Source of the DNA: Atopsyche davidsoni
Taxonomy: Eukaryota; Arthropoda; Insecta; Trichoptera; Hydrobiosidae
DNA: 64,000 bases
Direction: 5' to 3'
Assembly: GCA_022113835.1 (NCBI GenBank)
Contig: JAILWY010000002.1
Span: 11,572,501 to 11,636,500 of the forward strand
Shown: piece by piece, positions 24,927-37,773 of the stretch
Layout of the letters: each line of letters starts with the position of its first letter
Numbering within the stretch: the stretch's first letter is position 1
Position numbers and translations under genes: made by a program
Notes under the pieces: generated by a model
The model's database searches: none
Told to the model about the DNA's origin: nothing
Seen by the model: the letters and a program-made list of their open reading frames with translations, nothing else

Positions 24927-26259
24927 CACGCGACGCACACGCGGAAATGCGTCGCTGAAATAACAAAGATTATAGAATCCAATCAAGAGCTTTGCCTTCT
25001 GACGCGCTGCGCATCCTGCGCGACGGACGCCGGATTTTCCGGTGTTTATTTATCTGGGTATTAATTCTCGCCATTTTGAAATCACACCAAAACCTTCACG
25101 AACAACACATTTATATAAATTTTTCCATCCAATTGATTCGACACAATTCCGGACAAAAATTAAATTTTTACCCACATCTATATTCGAGAGCTTGATTTAA
25201 CAAGTCGTTGCATGTGTAAATTACTAACCTGTTATAATCTATATTATTGTTAAGTATTTAGATTTACTGAATAACATAATATATAACAAAAGTTTTCAAC
25301 CGTAAAGAAATGACAATGCTGCGCCACAGAGAGAAAAAATGAAATCAGAATAACTCTGAATGTCAAAAGCGATTTATTCATTCACAAATTGTCGCAGACA
25401 TTGCAAATTAGGACTCTTCCTGTGTAGATTTTTTTTCCTGTCATCAACCTCAAAGAAAACTGGAAGGAATAAAAGTAGATGGAAAACTGGGAGGCTCTGG
25501 AGACTTCCTGGCTTCCGGTTGAGGTCTCCATCGATTCTGAATATGAGATGACTGTTTCCCGCCGCGGAAAATACATTTCTAATTTTTTTAAAATTAATGC
25601 TTATTTTTTAACGAAATTTATTTTGAAAATTAACATTCTCATATTTAACAATTCCACCTTACAAATTCTTGATTTTCAATTGATTTTTAGAGAAATATAT
25701 TTTTTTACACTTAAAAAAATGTATTTTTAATGACGTATGAAAAAAATTTGTTTGATCTGATCTTTCCACCAGAACTTCAGAATATTTTTGCAGATTATAA
25801 AAATAGGATTTTTCACTAGATTTTAATGTTTATCAACTCAAAGACTTTTACTGAAACTAATTTATGTTTAAACTTTTAGCTATATTTTGGCGGCTTCGAG
25901 TATAATAAATTCTTTCCCTCAAAATAACCTGCTCTATCTTACAGCAAACCAAAAAAAAAAGCTTGATAGTGTATGGTATTTTTTGAAAGAACAGGCATTA
26001 TTCAAAATTTATATTTATAAATGTATAAAGATACATTAAGAAGACAGTAACGAAATAAAACTTTAAGGTATGACTTGTTATAAAGTTCAAAATCTGATAC
26101 GAAAAGCACACACTTAGGTAATCTTTTAAAAAAAATTTAACAATATTTGAGTGCAATCATCAAATGTATATCCAAATCAATTCTTCATGTTGATAAAACT
26201 AAAAAAAAGCTACACAGTCATGTCTCAGAGAACGCAGCCGCAGAGCAGCGCTCATTGAC

Positions 26260-26425
26260 CGTGGTGGACCTTATCTGCCCCGGGGGCGCGGCGAGGAGCC
26301 GAGGTGGACGGCGGCCATTACTCAAGCCGCCATTTTGCGCTCTCATTTCTCACGACCGTAAACAAAGCATTAGAGGGATGATAAATCAAAGGTTTTTATC
26401 AAAACACCTGTTCTCACCTGGACGC
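26260..26425. promoter_or_regulatory. Candidate cis-regulatory module
   Basis: Within about 165 bp are a GATA site (CTTATCTGC, about 26270), GGCCATTA (about 26313) and CGCCATTTTG (about 26328) YY1/Pho cores, a forkhead site (GTAAACAAAG, 26358), a TCF site (ATCAAAGG, 26385) and two CACCTG E-boxes (26405 and 26415). All are recognised by eye from known consensus sequences. The cluster lies in a GC-rich island and no gene is adjacent. Enhancer function is inferred. Confidence 0.35.
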
Positions 26426-26765
26426 TGAGACCGCCCGGGGTACAGCTGAGAATCTCAGATTTTCGGTGGGTGGGGAGGTTTTTGGCACCCTGCTGCTTTT
26501 AGACGGGGGGGGATGGGAGCTGCCGGAAATTTGGAATGAAAATATTTTTTTTCCTCACTCTTTGTTGTTTCGCTGATTTTTTTTATTTTTGCAATCTTAT
26601 GAATTTATAATTACACAAATTTTCTTTTTGTTTTCCAGTCTTTTTTTGTCTAATTTTCAAATGAATAAATTAAGAACTTAATTGTATTTACAGCGGTTAT
26701 ACAGCTTAGTTTATTTATCTTCCTCACTACAGAAATTCTTTATTTTTTATAGCCTTAATATTTAG

Positions 26766-26786
26766 TATATATATATATATATATAT
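26766..26786. repeat. (TA)n microsatellite
   Basis: About ten TA units. Confidence 0.9.
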
Positions 26787-29700
26787 CTAAATATATATTT
26801 ACTGAAATAAATCATGGAACCTTTTGTAATACTAACTTTAATTTTGAGCCCATGCATTAAAGCAAGGTGGTCTTATATCTGAAACTTTTTAAACACTATA
26901 TTGTTATTACAATAAACTTGTATCGTTGATAAATGTAAATCCTTTCAAATCTCAATTATTATCATTTAAAAAAAAAACCAAATACTCGTACCTATCCTCA
27001 ACAGCGTAACTGTTAGTGAAATTATTTTTATCTTACATACTCCTTGATTAAACACATTATATGTTAAAAAATATAATTTTATTGTGTTGGATTCAAAAAT
27101 ACTGTTACCATGAGTTCTACTTGGGTCCGTTTATTCGGAATCAATTTGCATGAACACACCGTTGCGTATTCAATTCAAACGTTTGAAAATCATCCCCCAT
27201 CTAAAACAGCCCCTTATAATCTAATTGATTATGTAAGGCTATCTAAATGTATGAGATAAATTGGTCCGATATGCTGACTCAGGGCTAGGGTTGCCCTGTG
27301 AAAAACTGCGAAAATGCGCTCTGAAATTACTTCGATAGGACAAATTTAAATTAGCTTTTTTTAGATTTTCAGCAATATTTGATTTGTTAAGTCATTTCAA
27401 ATAACACAAATATTTATATAAAATTACATACAAACAAGAAACAAAGTCTTATTTCTATTGTTTTAGAATGTTTTTTTAATTCAATTCGATATAAAACATC
27501 ATGTGAATAAATATATTTTTTTTAAAACACATCTCATAGATCGTGTAACTATCTTATATTGAATCCGATTATTTTGTGAAAATATATATGAACCAATCAA
27601 TAATTTAATTTACGCGAATTCAAACCTGTTTAATCGTGAAATAAGTTGCTTTTTTAAAATCTATAAACGTGTTTTTTTAGGACTATGTGTAATTCTTCTT
27701 CGGGTGCCTCGGCTTTGTGACTGAATATATCTTTCTGTCTGTGAGATGAGATGAGGGGAAGAGGGTTTCTGCTCTTGTTTCTACAGCCTGCTGCCAAAAG
27801 AATATCAGATCTTTATTCCAGATTAGATATATATTTATATATATATATCTCCAAAAAAACATAGAAAACTGTAAACAGTTTTACGTTTCAATAAATATTT
27901 TTTTCCTACTTTATCATGAAGATCAGAAAAAAACTATTCAAATATTTATTTATTTAAATCATTATTTTATATTTTGCTACCCCTGGGTATAAGCACCTAC
28001 CTGTAGTGGGTTTGACGTAAATAACCATTCTGAAGAGGTAAATTTCAACGTCTAGACTGGGCAACTGATTAATGTTTTTCTCCCCTAGGATAGGGGCGCC
28101 TCGGCACAGAGTCACAGTCTTACAGAAAAAAACCCATTGTCTACTACCACTTAGCTGTCTTCGGCTATACAAAAAGAATGATCTCCTCTGCTTTTTTCAC
28201 GTTTAATTATAGCACCGGAATATTTATTAACCGATGGTTTGGGCGGTTATTTATTCCGTATCTTATTATTCCAAGAAACAGATTTTCGTGAGACTATTTT
28301 TTAGTGAAAATAAATGAGATTGATTAACAAACTTGTTCATTTTAATTAAAAAACTATTTTAACTAGTTTTGATGCTAAAAAATAGCTTCATTTTATGACC
28401 GAGGCTTGTACATAAAACAAAAGCACTTTTATATTTATAATTAAATTTTAAAGATGATAAGTTTAAATAAATATTTTTTAGAATGAGTAAACAGATTAGA
28501 CCAAATTGTAAGTGTTAGTATAAAATATTTTTTAATGAGATTAATATTTTTACTTTCAATTACTGAAGAAAAAAAATACATACCCAAATAATCGTATTTT
28601 TTCAGATAGGGAAAGTCTTAGAGATACTAAATAAATGCTTTTCTTCCCGTGTGTGTTACTATTGATTCAAATTACATATATGAAGCGATAAACAAACAAC
28701 TGTGCTACAAATTTCGTAAATGTAAAACCAGTTATTTGAAATAAGCTCTGAGAATAATAATTACAAAAATGGTTTTCTTTCTTGGTGAATAATAATAATT
28801 AAAATAAATAATTTATAATCTAAAATTTTAATCGACTTTATTACTTTCAGTCTATTAATTCTGTCTCCTCCATTAAATCTAAAAACGTATATTCACAGAA
28901 AAACAAACCATTGCTATCTGAATTCTTAGCAAAATCCTAATGCTTCTGTCAATTGTAAATAGTTTGTGATTTGGTTCTTTGTCTTGGGTTAAACTTAGTA
29001 AATTCTCAAAGGCTAAATAAATACTTAAGCGATTTCGTCTGTAAAATAAATAAATTTATTTTCCATCTGTTTTATACCATTCTTTTCGTTTTGTAAGATC
29101 AATTTTAACCGACAGCTTTAAATACCTAGAATACTAAAGATTTATTATGAAGGAAGCGTGAACTGTATTGCAAAATTTTAAACTATTTTTAGTGATAATG
29201 TTATCGCATGAAAATCTATAGGAGTAACGTTCCTGAAATAGCGTCATTCAAACGATTTTGCAGTGGGATAATTTACAATATATTTATTTAATATCACCTG
29301 TCGTGATACATTTAAATATACAACGGTAATTAACTGTGTCATATTAATTAAGAACGTAACGACATGTGAGACGTACTAAAAGCTGCCTCATGGCACTCTT
29401 CACGTATGCAAATTTCTTGAATTATTAGTCTTCACGTGTTTCAGGTCTTACGAATGACAGACGGAGCTCCAGCTGCCTGAAAGCTTTCAGAGAAGCATTT
29501 TCAGGAGCTTTAATTGAGTAGTCTGTAAACAGCGAGTGTTTGCCAGGGTACGAGCCCTTCGTCTGAGGTATTTTCAAACTAATTGTTTTGTTTTCTTACC
29601 TGTTATCCCCGAGACAATGAACAATCAAAAATACAATTATTTACATAATTACGTTTAGGTGAGTTTGTGCAATACCTCGAGTACACTATCTATATAAATA

Positions 29701-31409
29701 TTTTCAATTGTGCAATTCCCTGATTTCTATTATACAGCTAAATTATTTATTAGAAACAATAATCTATCAAGTCAATTAAACGATATTTTCAACCATTTTT
29801 TATGATAATTAAATGAACATTTGTTTAAGAAATATTTTATATTGCTAGTTTTAAACTGAAAAGTACGTTCATGATCTGTTTCAGAAGTCTTGAGTCTATG
29901 TCAGGTCAAACAGAAAATAAATTAAAACATAAAATTATATCCAATAAATACAGACTGTTTTCATGGAGTATAAAATAAATACAGCATTTTGTTTTGAAAT
30001 AAGTTAAGTGTGCTCGTGGTTGGAACCAATCAGAGAATTAATTAAGGGGCCAGACATCCGATACGTTTTCATCGCAGTGGGATTAAGGAGAAATTTACGA
30101 TCGCATTAAGTGCAAAAATGTTTTTCGTAAAATGTTTGCCGAAGAAATGTGCAAAATATATTAATACTCGTATTGCTTCAAGACTTTAATTGAGAAATTT
30201 TAGCTTTATTTTTTTTCGACACAATATTTGTACAGTGTTTTAAAATACTGAAATTTTCGACGTTAAATATAATTTTTTTTAAATTTGCTTGCAATATGAG
30301 ATGTTTTTATTGGAATAGTTTTAAGGCATAGATAATTATTAAATTACTATTCAATCACTAGCATCATAACTTTTAAATCATTAAAATAAGGGTTCACTTA
30401 AAGCTATTTATAAAAATAAATATTTTAATATTTACTATTAATTATTGAAATTTTATTTATGTCTTAAATGTGTTCAATTACAACATTACACACCATACTC
30501 ATAATATTAAATACACTCACAGCAATGATAGTCTTCAAAAAGTGAAATATACACGCGTAAGTTTAAAATCATGCAGTATATAAATAAGTAGTAGGAATTG
30601 TTATGTTTTTTGTGTAATTAATTATTTAGAACGTGGTAAAACCATAAAATTTTGCAGTAATTACACAGGGCTGGCGTGAGTGAATCCCGATAATTCCAGG
30701 GCCTAGCCCGTCCCGGGGTTGGCCTTTTTTTAGGCTCACCAAAGCAAAAAGGTTGATTATATTCCCAGCTTGGGTTAATGGTTATACTTGAATTTTTCAG
30801 CTGGACGGCCTTTTAGAAGAAAAATTACAGTGAGATTTTACTTTTGAATTATTTTCAAAAAAGATAACCATTTTATGTCATATTATTTATCTTTTAACTG
30901 AGGATAATAACGAGACTGTCAATTTTTATAATTAGTTATGCGTATACAATCAAAGATAACATAATTTCAGTTTTGTTTCATATTTTTGTGGGGGTAACAA
31001 GAATAACGTAAACCTTCCAAATTTGGTCATATTTTTAGAAATATCAATACATTATATTATCAAAGTATTCATATGAGTAAAAACGAGGAACTTTTTAATA
31101 TTAAATAATAATCATCGTTGATTTATATTACAGTTGTAAATTAGGCCCATTCACTTGTGGTTTTGTTTTATTATATATAATATTTCTTTTTGAAATCACA
31201 AGGTACAAAATGATTGTTGATTTGTTAAATAATGAAAAGAATGCTGAAACATTTCAGACAGTGCAAGTAAATACGTCGGCCATGTTGTCGAGGTACGTTC
31301 CTCAAGCCGCCATATTAGTTCAACCACATGGAAGTTGGTTCGGACAGGCGGGCGACCGCGCAAAGCCGATAAGTCGAAACCTCTCTCGAGACATTCTAGT
31401 CACAATTCT

Positions 31410-31960
31410 ACTTCTACTACTATCTAGTCATTATTCTCTATCTATATACATCTACTTTAAACTTACATTTCCGACTCGATGGAAAAATTCTGCTTCACAA
31501 AGCTATGTTTATTGACGTATGACATTAAATATTGAATTATTCTAAATTTTTATAAAATTAAATCCAAATATTTCACATACAGATTAAGTCAACATTTTAC
31601 TTTTACTATCTAGTTGTTATCTCCATGAAAAAATTTCACTTAATTTTTCTATGTTTAATATTGAATTATTCTAAATTTTTACTCCATTTAAATTCAATGA
31701 ATATACTACATCTATCTCACCATTCTGTATTTATATGTATTATCATATTAATAATTATTTTCTCAACTTTGCAAAAAAATACTGTTCACTGCTACTGTAT
31801 ATTTTTTTTATAATTACTTTATTACCGAATTCTACTGATAAGATTGTTTCACAAAGCTATAAAAACGATATTTATTATAAAATATTGAGATTTCAGCTAA
31901 TTTAGTTTGCTTGAATGTCCAACTAGTCACTATTCTAATTTATATGACTTCATATTTTCA
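31410..31960. repeat. Degenerate tandem repeat
   Basis: Three loosely similar units share recurring segments. ACTATCTAGT-type motifs occur at about 31418, 31605 and, altered, 31921. CACAAAGCTAT-type motifs occur at about 31494 and 31849. An identical block of about 23 bp containing ATATTGAATTATTCTAAAT occurs at 31528 and again near 31657. Spacing is irregular, so it is a decayed array or several nested duplications. Confidence 0.5.
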
Positions 31961-34900
31961 ATAACGCTTTGCAATCATTTTAACTGATATTTAGTTCTGA
32001 ATATTCAATGAATCCGATTTTTAGTCGACAAGTTCAGTTAGTAGTGAATATTTTGGTATTAGATTCACACACCCTCTGGCTATTTTAATATGGCGCCATT
32101 GTTTTTTTTTAACACAGTGACTTTGTAAATGCATGAGTATTTTAATTGCTAAATTTTAAATATGATTAAAAATAAAATTCATCGTTTTTTTATATAACGA
32201 TCAAAATTTTCATTAAAATACAGTACCGTGGTGGTCGAAAATATATATCAAATTATATGGAAATTTTGTTAAATATTAAAGATATTACTCTGCTTTGCTT
32301 TATTCAAATAATACTCATGTAGATACAAAATCAACTTTATAATTTATTTAATTTTTTTGGCTACGTTCATTATTTATTTTTTTGAACCAAGTGGCCTTAG
32401 AATATCCAAAGGCGTACATTTCTTTCCTACTTTTAAGTAATTGTTTATTGATATTTAAAAAAATATACTATATTATGTCCTGGCTTCTATGAACTCCATT
32501 TTAATTAATCCGTGTTATTAGTTTGCGATGAAACAATTCTACTAAACTGGCGCACATTCGCCAAATTTGTTTCCACCACGCGGTCGTGGGTTTGTTGATC
32601 CTAGCGATGTGCAAAAACCTAAATTAAACCGTTTAAAAATAAATATACAATAAAAAAATATCAATTTCATCAAATCAATCGTCATATTCATCGACGGTAT
32701 GAAATAAATAGCCCCATTTATTAATAAATGTCAATATTATGTTCAAAACATCCATTGCCGTCTGTTAAATACACATAAAACCGATACCTTATTAAATAAT
32801 CAAATATCAATAGATCCATTCAACGTATTTTTAACCGTTATAAATACACAATAAACAAACTCATTATTATTATATTTTCAAAAATCAATGTCAAGTTTAA
32901 ACGATTCACATTCAAAAATAAATACAGGAAAAAAATACTCTGTTAAATGATCTTATTTTCAAATTATGTTCAAAGCATCCTTCACATTTTTTTTACTCTT
33001 CCATGGCGAAAATATACATATAAAAACCTACGCATCCACGAAAGACTGGTTTTATTGGTTAAATATATTTTTTAATAATTATTGTGTAAATTTTAATATC
33101 TGGGAGAATACTATAATTTTTTTTTTGAGAGTTTACGTCTGAAAAACCCCTTGAAGACCAAAAACGCTCACAAATAACTATCGCAATCTCGTAGCAAACC
33201 TGTACTTCTCGTAGCAATTTTTTTTTCAATTTATACAAAACATAAACCGAATATATTTATTATTTATTCACAAGATTAAAGATGACAAAATCTGTTTTGT
33301 CAACAAACAAAAAAACATCGTACTTTTCATTTCATATTAAACCTATAATTAAGCTTCGTTTCATAGATTCATCGCAGCTTCTTAACCCAATATTTGTATT
33401 TACAAAGAGACACCGTGTACATAAGATTTGGCATAAAAGCTCAAATTATTTTTTTTTTCATGGTTTCAACTGTAACTGTATCGTTTTTTTTACCTAGCTC
33501 TAATTTTAACATGAAAATACGTCAAATTGTTTATTTTAACATTTCAGTCCATTTGATTTCACAAAAGCTTGAATTTACATTTGTTTTATAGTTTCTACTG
33601 TAACAGCTTTGGTAATGGTTACAACTTTTTTTCCCAGCACTAGTGTTTACGGAGAGGTGCGTCGTACTTTGCATTTTACGTGTAGGCTGGTAAGGTCCGA
33701 CAAACCCAAATCGGAATTATTTAAACGCAGTCAGAATAATGCTCCCCTCATTACCACACTAGCCGCATACAAAATAAATAAACCGAATCGCCTGGCTACT
33801 TTGTTTTGCAACCAGACTGTGACAAAATCAATTCGTCATCCCCAAATCCCAGGAGCATACTGCTAATTAGTTTAAACAATTATAAATTTAAAAAATTAAA
33901 ACCACGATACACAGAATACTTTGTTCTAGTATTTTTGAAATTCAATTTAATACATCCGCATATTTAGCCTTCACGTATTTCGTACACAGCATAAAAATAA
34001 TCGATTCATGCATAAAATGACGAAAATATTCTTCACCCTGGTCATGAAAACCATTGTTATATTTTTATAGGTTTTTCAGGGTTTAAACGCAAACATATAT
34101 AGCCAACAAAATTTTTCAGTGATTTTCGGCTTTGAATGTTTCACTTTGAAATTTAATATAAATATTTAAAATATTTGCATAAAAAAGGTGCTGCACCATT
34201 CTAATCTCTTCTTTTGTTCATTTTTCTTTAATTAAATTCATTCAGCGATTTTTATAAAAGTAATAATTAAAATATCTACCATGAGTGGTGAATTCTCGTA
34301 CGGGAACGTACCGAAACTGGCTTTTATAGGGTGATTGACGGGGTGTTTGATTCACGTATATTGTTTTGCATTTCCAATGGAAATTCCACGTATTTTTATT
34401 ACGCTGTATATATTTTTCGCAATAAATGTAGAATTTCACAAAATTTAAAGTATACTTTTATTATTTCTATTGTATCAATACAGATTATTTATTTTTTTAC
34501 TGTGAACATTTTAAATATAAAACAATAGAGAAAAGGGGAAATTTAATAATATAACATTTGAGTGTTGATTTTATTAAAATTATCTACAATTATCTACCTA
34601 CATGAGATGATTTTTTAATATTTAATGGGCTAGTAGCATCAAAAGTTTTCGGAGACTTGATGAGTTAACATGTGTTTAAAAACACAGTAAATTCAAGAAA
34701 CCAAATGAATTTTTTTCTCATTTCAATCAATAGTATTATAATACTTTTTTTTTTACATGAAAGTTTCAAAAAATTTTACACGTTTGAAAAAATGTTATAT
34801 TATTATATGATAAAATATAGGATTGAATACCTTAATTGTCCAGTCAAAAATCATAGGTTTTATTAAACAGATTCTGAATTTAATTACAATATCAGATTAT

Positions 34901-35591
34901 AAGTTAATTCTAAGATCTTTTAAAATCAAAATTAATTAAAAATAAAATATACCACGCACATAATTTATTCATACTAGATAATAAATTGTATATTCCCAAA
35001 AAAGAGATAATATATTTTTATATGAAAAAAGACTACCTTGACTTGTTACTAGTCGCCCATAAATTCATTCACAAAAACCCATAAAACTCTTAATAAACAC
35101 GAAAGCTGTAATTGAATTTAACCAAAATGGGCGCTTTATTTCTCACAATAAATCAATTTTAATTTATCACTTATATTGCGTCATTGAGAAAAAAAAAAAA
35201 AAACAAAATAAAAAAGTAATTTAGCCAAACAATCGGCCCAAGTACGCTGTTAGCAACCGCCAAAGCGCTGTATAATATTCCGCCCCCACCCCCGCCCGGG
35301 GGATGAACTGCTACCATGATTAATTAAAATCTGATTGATGAGGGAAGCCACCCCCGGTATATTTTTGTTAATTGACATCCCTGCAAGACTCTTGCGCATC
35401 CACGAGTACTACTATACCTTGTTTGCTGTTCACGAGTAAGTCATGTCGCCGCCTCATACTTAATTATTATTTTGAAATTTGCGTTCATAATATTGCAAGC
35501 TTTTATACAGCACAATTATTATTTTTATTATTCTTTTCAAAATACACACGGTGGGATTTATAATTGAGCCCAAAACTTTACAAAATTATCA
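31961..35591. other. Non-coding stretch
   Basis: No gene is recognised. A TATGGCGCCATTG segment at about 32089 contains the palindrome ATGGCGCCAT (two overlapping YY1-like cores). GC-richer islands lie at about 32550-32610, 33600-33860 and 35230-35360. Frames of 61-85 codons are unremarkable. Confidence 0.5.
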
Positions 35592-35918
35592 TTTTTATTT
35601 GTAACGTGTGTCGCCAACCTTTCACGTTGGCATTATCAAACAGAGTGAAATTTTATACAATAATATTCAATTAGATAAATAATTGTTAAACGGAGAGGTT
35701 GTTGGAAAGAGAGAGAGTGATTGTCAGGTGGTAAGGGGTAATGTGATTTAAATGTACCTGATAAGTGAAAGTAAAAAATTGTTAGATAATGCCTACGTGA
35801 AAGGTTGGCGAAACCGGTCACAAACAAAAACGAACATGTGGAAAATCACTCAAGTATTTTACTCAAAAATATTAAAATAGAATTCCACCAAGTACTCTCT
35901 GTCAAAAATATTGAATTT
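35592..35918 (-). mobile_element. Dispersed repeat R1, with inverted arms
   Basis: The left arm (35592-35634) and right arm (35786-35831) are imperfect inverted copies, both containing CGCCAACCTTTCACGT followed by TTGGC or AGGC. The right arm and the adjoining 35832-35918 match repeat R2 at 61549-61735 in opposite orientation. The shared part contains TTTGAGTAAAATACTT and GACAGAGAGTACTTGG (reading as in R2). No open frame. The family is unknown to me. The arms could make R1 a foldback element, or R1 may be two copies joined head to head. Confidence 0.7.
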
Positions 35919-35931
35919 CATTTGTACTTTG

Positions 35932-35965
35932 ATTAATATTGTATTCTCTTGTTTCAGGTAAGTGA
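35932..35965 (+). promoter_or_regulatory. Candidate recursive splice site (juxtaposed 3'ss/5'ss)
   Basis: A branch-like GATTAAT is followed by GTATTCTCTTGTTTCAG ending at 35957 and directly by GTAAGT. The polypyrimidine tract is good and the 5' splice site is a perfect consensus. Together with the site at 8818 this fits stepwise removal of a long plus-strand intron. No exon lies between the two half-sites. Activity is inferred. Confidence 0.45.
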
Positions 35966-37502
35966 ATACTTTGAAATATATTCACGTGTTCTCATGATCG
36001 AACTGTAAGTAGATTATATATAATTTAGTAAAATAAAAAAAATAAACGAATTTATTAGTGTAAGTGATGCGCTTTATCAAAATATCCGAAATTATTAATC
36101 ATATTTGCAATATACATCACATTAAACAGTTATATTTTTGGGACTGTTCGTGGGAAAATATTTAACATTGCGGAAAAAGAATATTGCCGGATTTTCAGCC
36201 CCCAGGCTCTTCAAATCACTCATCATCCCCTAAACGTCACCACTCCTTTTTCCCGGGAGGCTTCGATGCGTTTTTGCAGCCCTTACGACCTTTGAGGTTT
36301 CGAAGCCTTTTAGCGTTTTGACTGACACGCACCCCTAAGGGATGTGGGCGCGATGACAATGTAGAACCTTTAAAAATTCAATTTGGTCGGCTCGGTATGC
36401 CTGTCATTTTTTTTGGAAATGAAGGACTTACTCTCGACTTAAAAATGTTGTCGAATAATAAAGAAATATCAAAACGAGTTCATATTTTTTAGATAAAAAA
36501 ATGAATCTCTTACAAAATTTTTTTCAACTGATAAAATAATCATGGTTTAATAAGTAATATAATAATAAATGCAAAAATTTTAACAGAAAATATATTCTGT
36601 TAAAAGTGATATATTTAAAAAAAACAATATTATGGTTTCAGATATATTTTCTTGTTGTTACAAAATGACCGGTTAGAAATCAAACGTTTACAAATACAAA
36701 TTATAAATAAAAAAACGTAGTTAAATTATATTATTTCTAGTATTTCTAAAAATATAAAAAATATATCCGCCAGTCTCCATTACTGACCGGTAAATTTATA
36801 TTGTTTCACAAAATCTTAAAATTATCTTACTCTTGCCTCGCTCGCCATAAATAATCCTTAATGGTCTGAAAACTATTGTTTCAGTTTCAATTTTCAATAT
36901 TGCGTAATTTATATATCAATATTGGGTAATTAGTAAGGGACACGTGGAAGTTACACTGTACGATAAATGTTATTTATTGAACATACCACTTTACAACAGG
37001 TCAGGGCTTGCCGAATTATGAATCTAGTCTACTTGAATGGATGAATTGAAAATATATTTTTATAAATATATATAAACCGTTACAATTAATGATTATTATT
37101 AAATTTTAAAAACATTCACATTTTAACCTATGAAGTATACTCCTAATACAAAATATTAGGAGAAAATTGATGTACACGTAAAACGACGAAAAAAAAAATA
37201 CTAAATATCCATGATATATGGATAATGTTATAATTTTTTTTTTTTATGTAATTAACTTTGCTTTAATCACAATTTTATAAATTTAAAAAAATACTTTTTA
37301 ACCGTTCATTAAATTAATTATCTCCATGTTTTTCATTTTATGCATTATTTTAATTATTTTGATGAAACAAATTCAAAGATGTTACTGCACATAGGCTGCT
37401 TAATAAATATTTTTCAACAATTTGAGCAATACTTTCTTATATGGAGACAGCAGCTTGTATGCTAAATATAAATAAAAATGAGAGTATAATACAATATATA
37501 TA
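35966..37502. other. Non-coding stretch
   Basis: No gene. One GC-richer island lies at about 36180-36390, with a GGCTTCGA/TTCGAAGCC short inverted repeat. The rest is AT-rich. Confidence 0.5.
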
Positions 37503-37681
37503 TTAGGGTGTCCCTTAAATTTCATGTTCGATATTTTTTTACGCGTACCTTCTTAAAAGTTTAGTAATAACCCTATATTGTCTGGAAAAAAATATTAGTT
37601 CGATTTATAAACGATAATCCGTGCCGACTTGCGATTTTAACTTGTCCATACAAGTTGCGTAAGTACTGCGCTGTGACTTTT

Positions 37682-37719
37682 ACAAATAAAACATGTAGTT
37701 ACCTACATGTTTTATTTGT
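37682..37719 (+). repeat. Perfect 17-bp hairpin in the transposon 5' region
   Basis: ACAAATAAAACATGTAG is followed by TTAC and its exact reverse complement. It lies about 55 bp before the probable transposase ATG at 37774. A perfect stem in an otherwise decayed element suggests recent formation or a templated inversion. Confidence 0.85.
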
Positions 37720-37773
37720 CATTTCATACGTGATTTTTGAGATTAGTAGTGCTCCATTGTTTAGTGCGTTAAC

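Larger units (their letters stand above)
20604..31409. other. Non-coding stretch with many GC-richer islands
   Basis: No gene is recognised. GC-richer islands lie at about 20920-21260, 21880-22130, 22640-22930, 24890-25060, 25450-25570, 26220-26530, 27990-28170, 29440-29590 and 30660-30760. The 94-codon minus-strand frame at 24369-24653 has an unusual amino-acid mix with three cysteines and a hydrophobic segment. It starts on GTG, has an in-frame stop close upstream, and its length is expected by chance in DNA this AT-rich. Palindrome, G-run and motif clusters inside this stretch are listed separately. Confidence 0.5.

Noticed and set aside
29580..29665. Splice-like junctions TTTAG|GTGAGT (plus) and ACAG|GTAAGA (minus)
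   Set aside because: Neither has a usable pyrimidine tract; kept only as a side note to the stronger sites.
32545..32610. tRNA-like segment with GTGGGTTTGTTGATCC
   Set aside because: The box B match is poor and no box A lies at the right distance.
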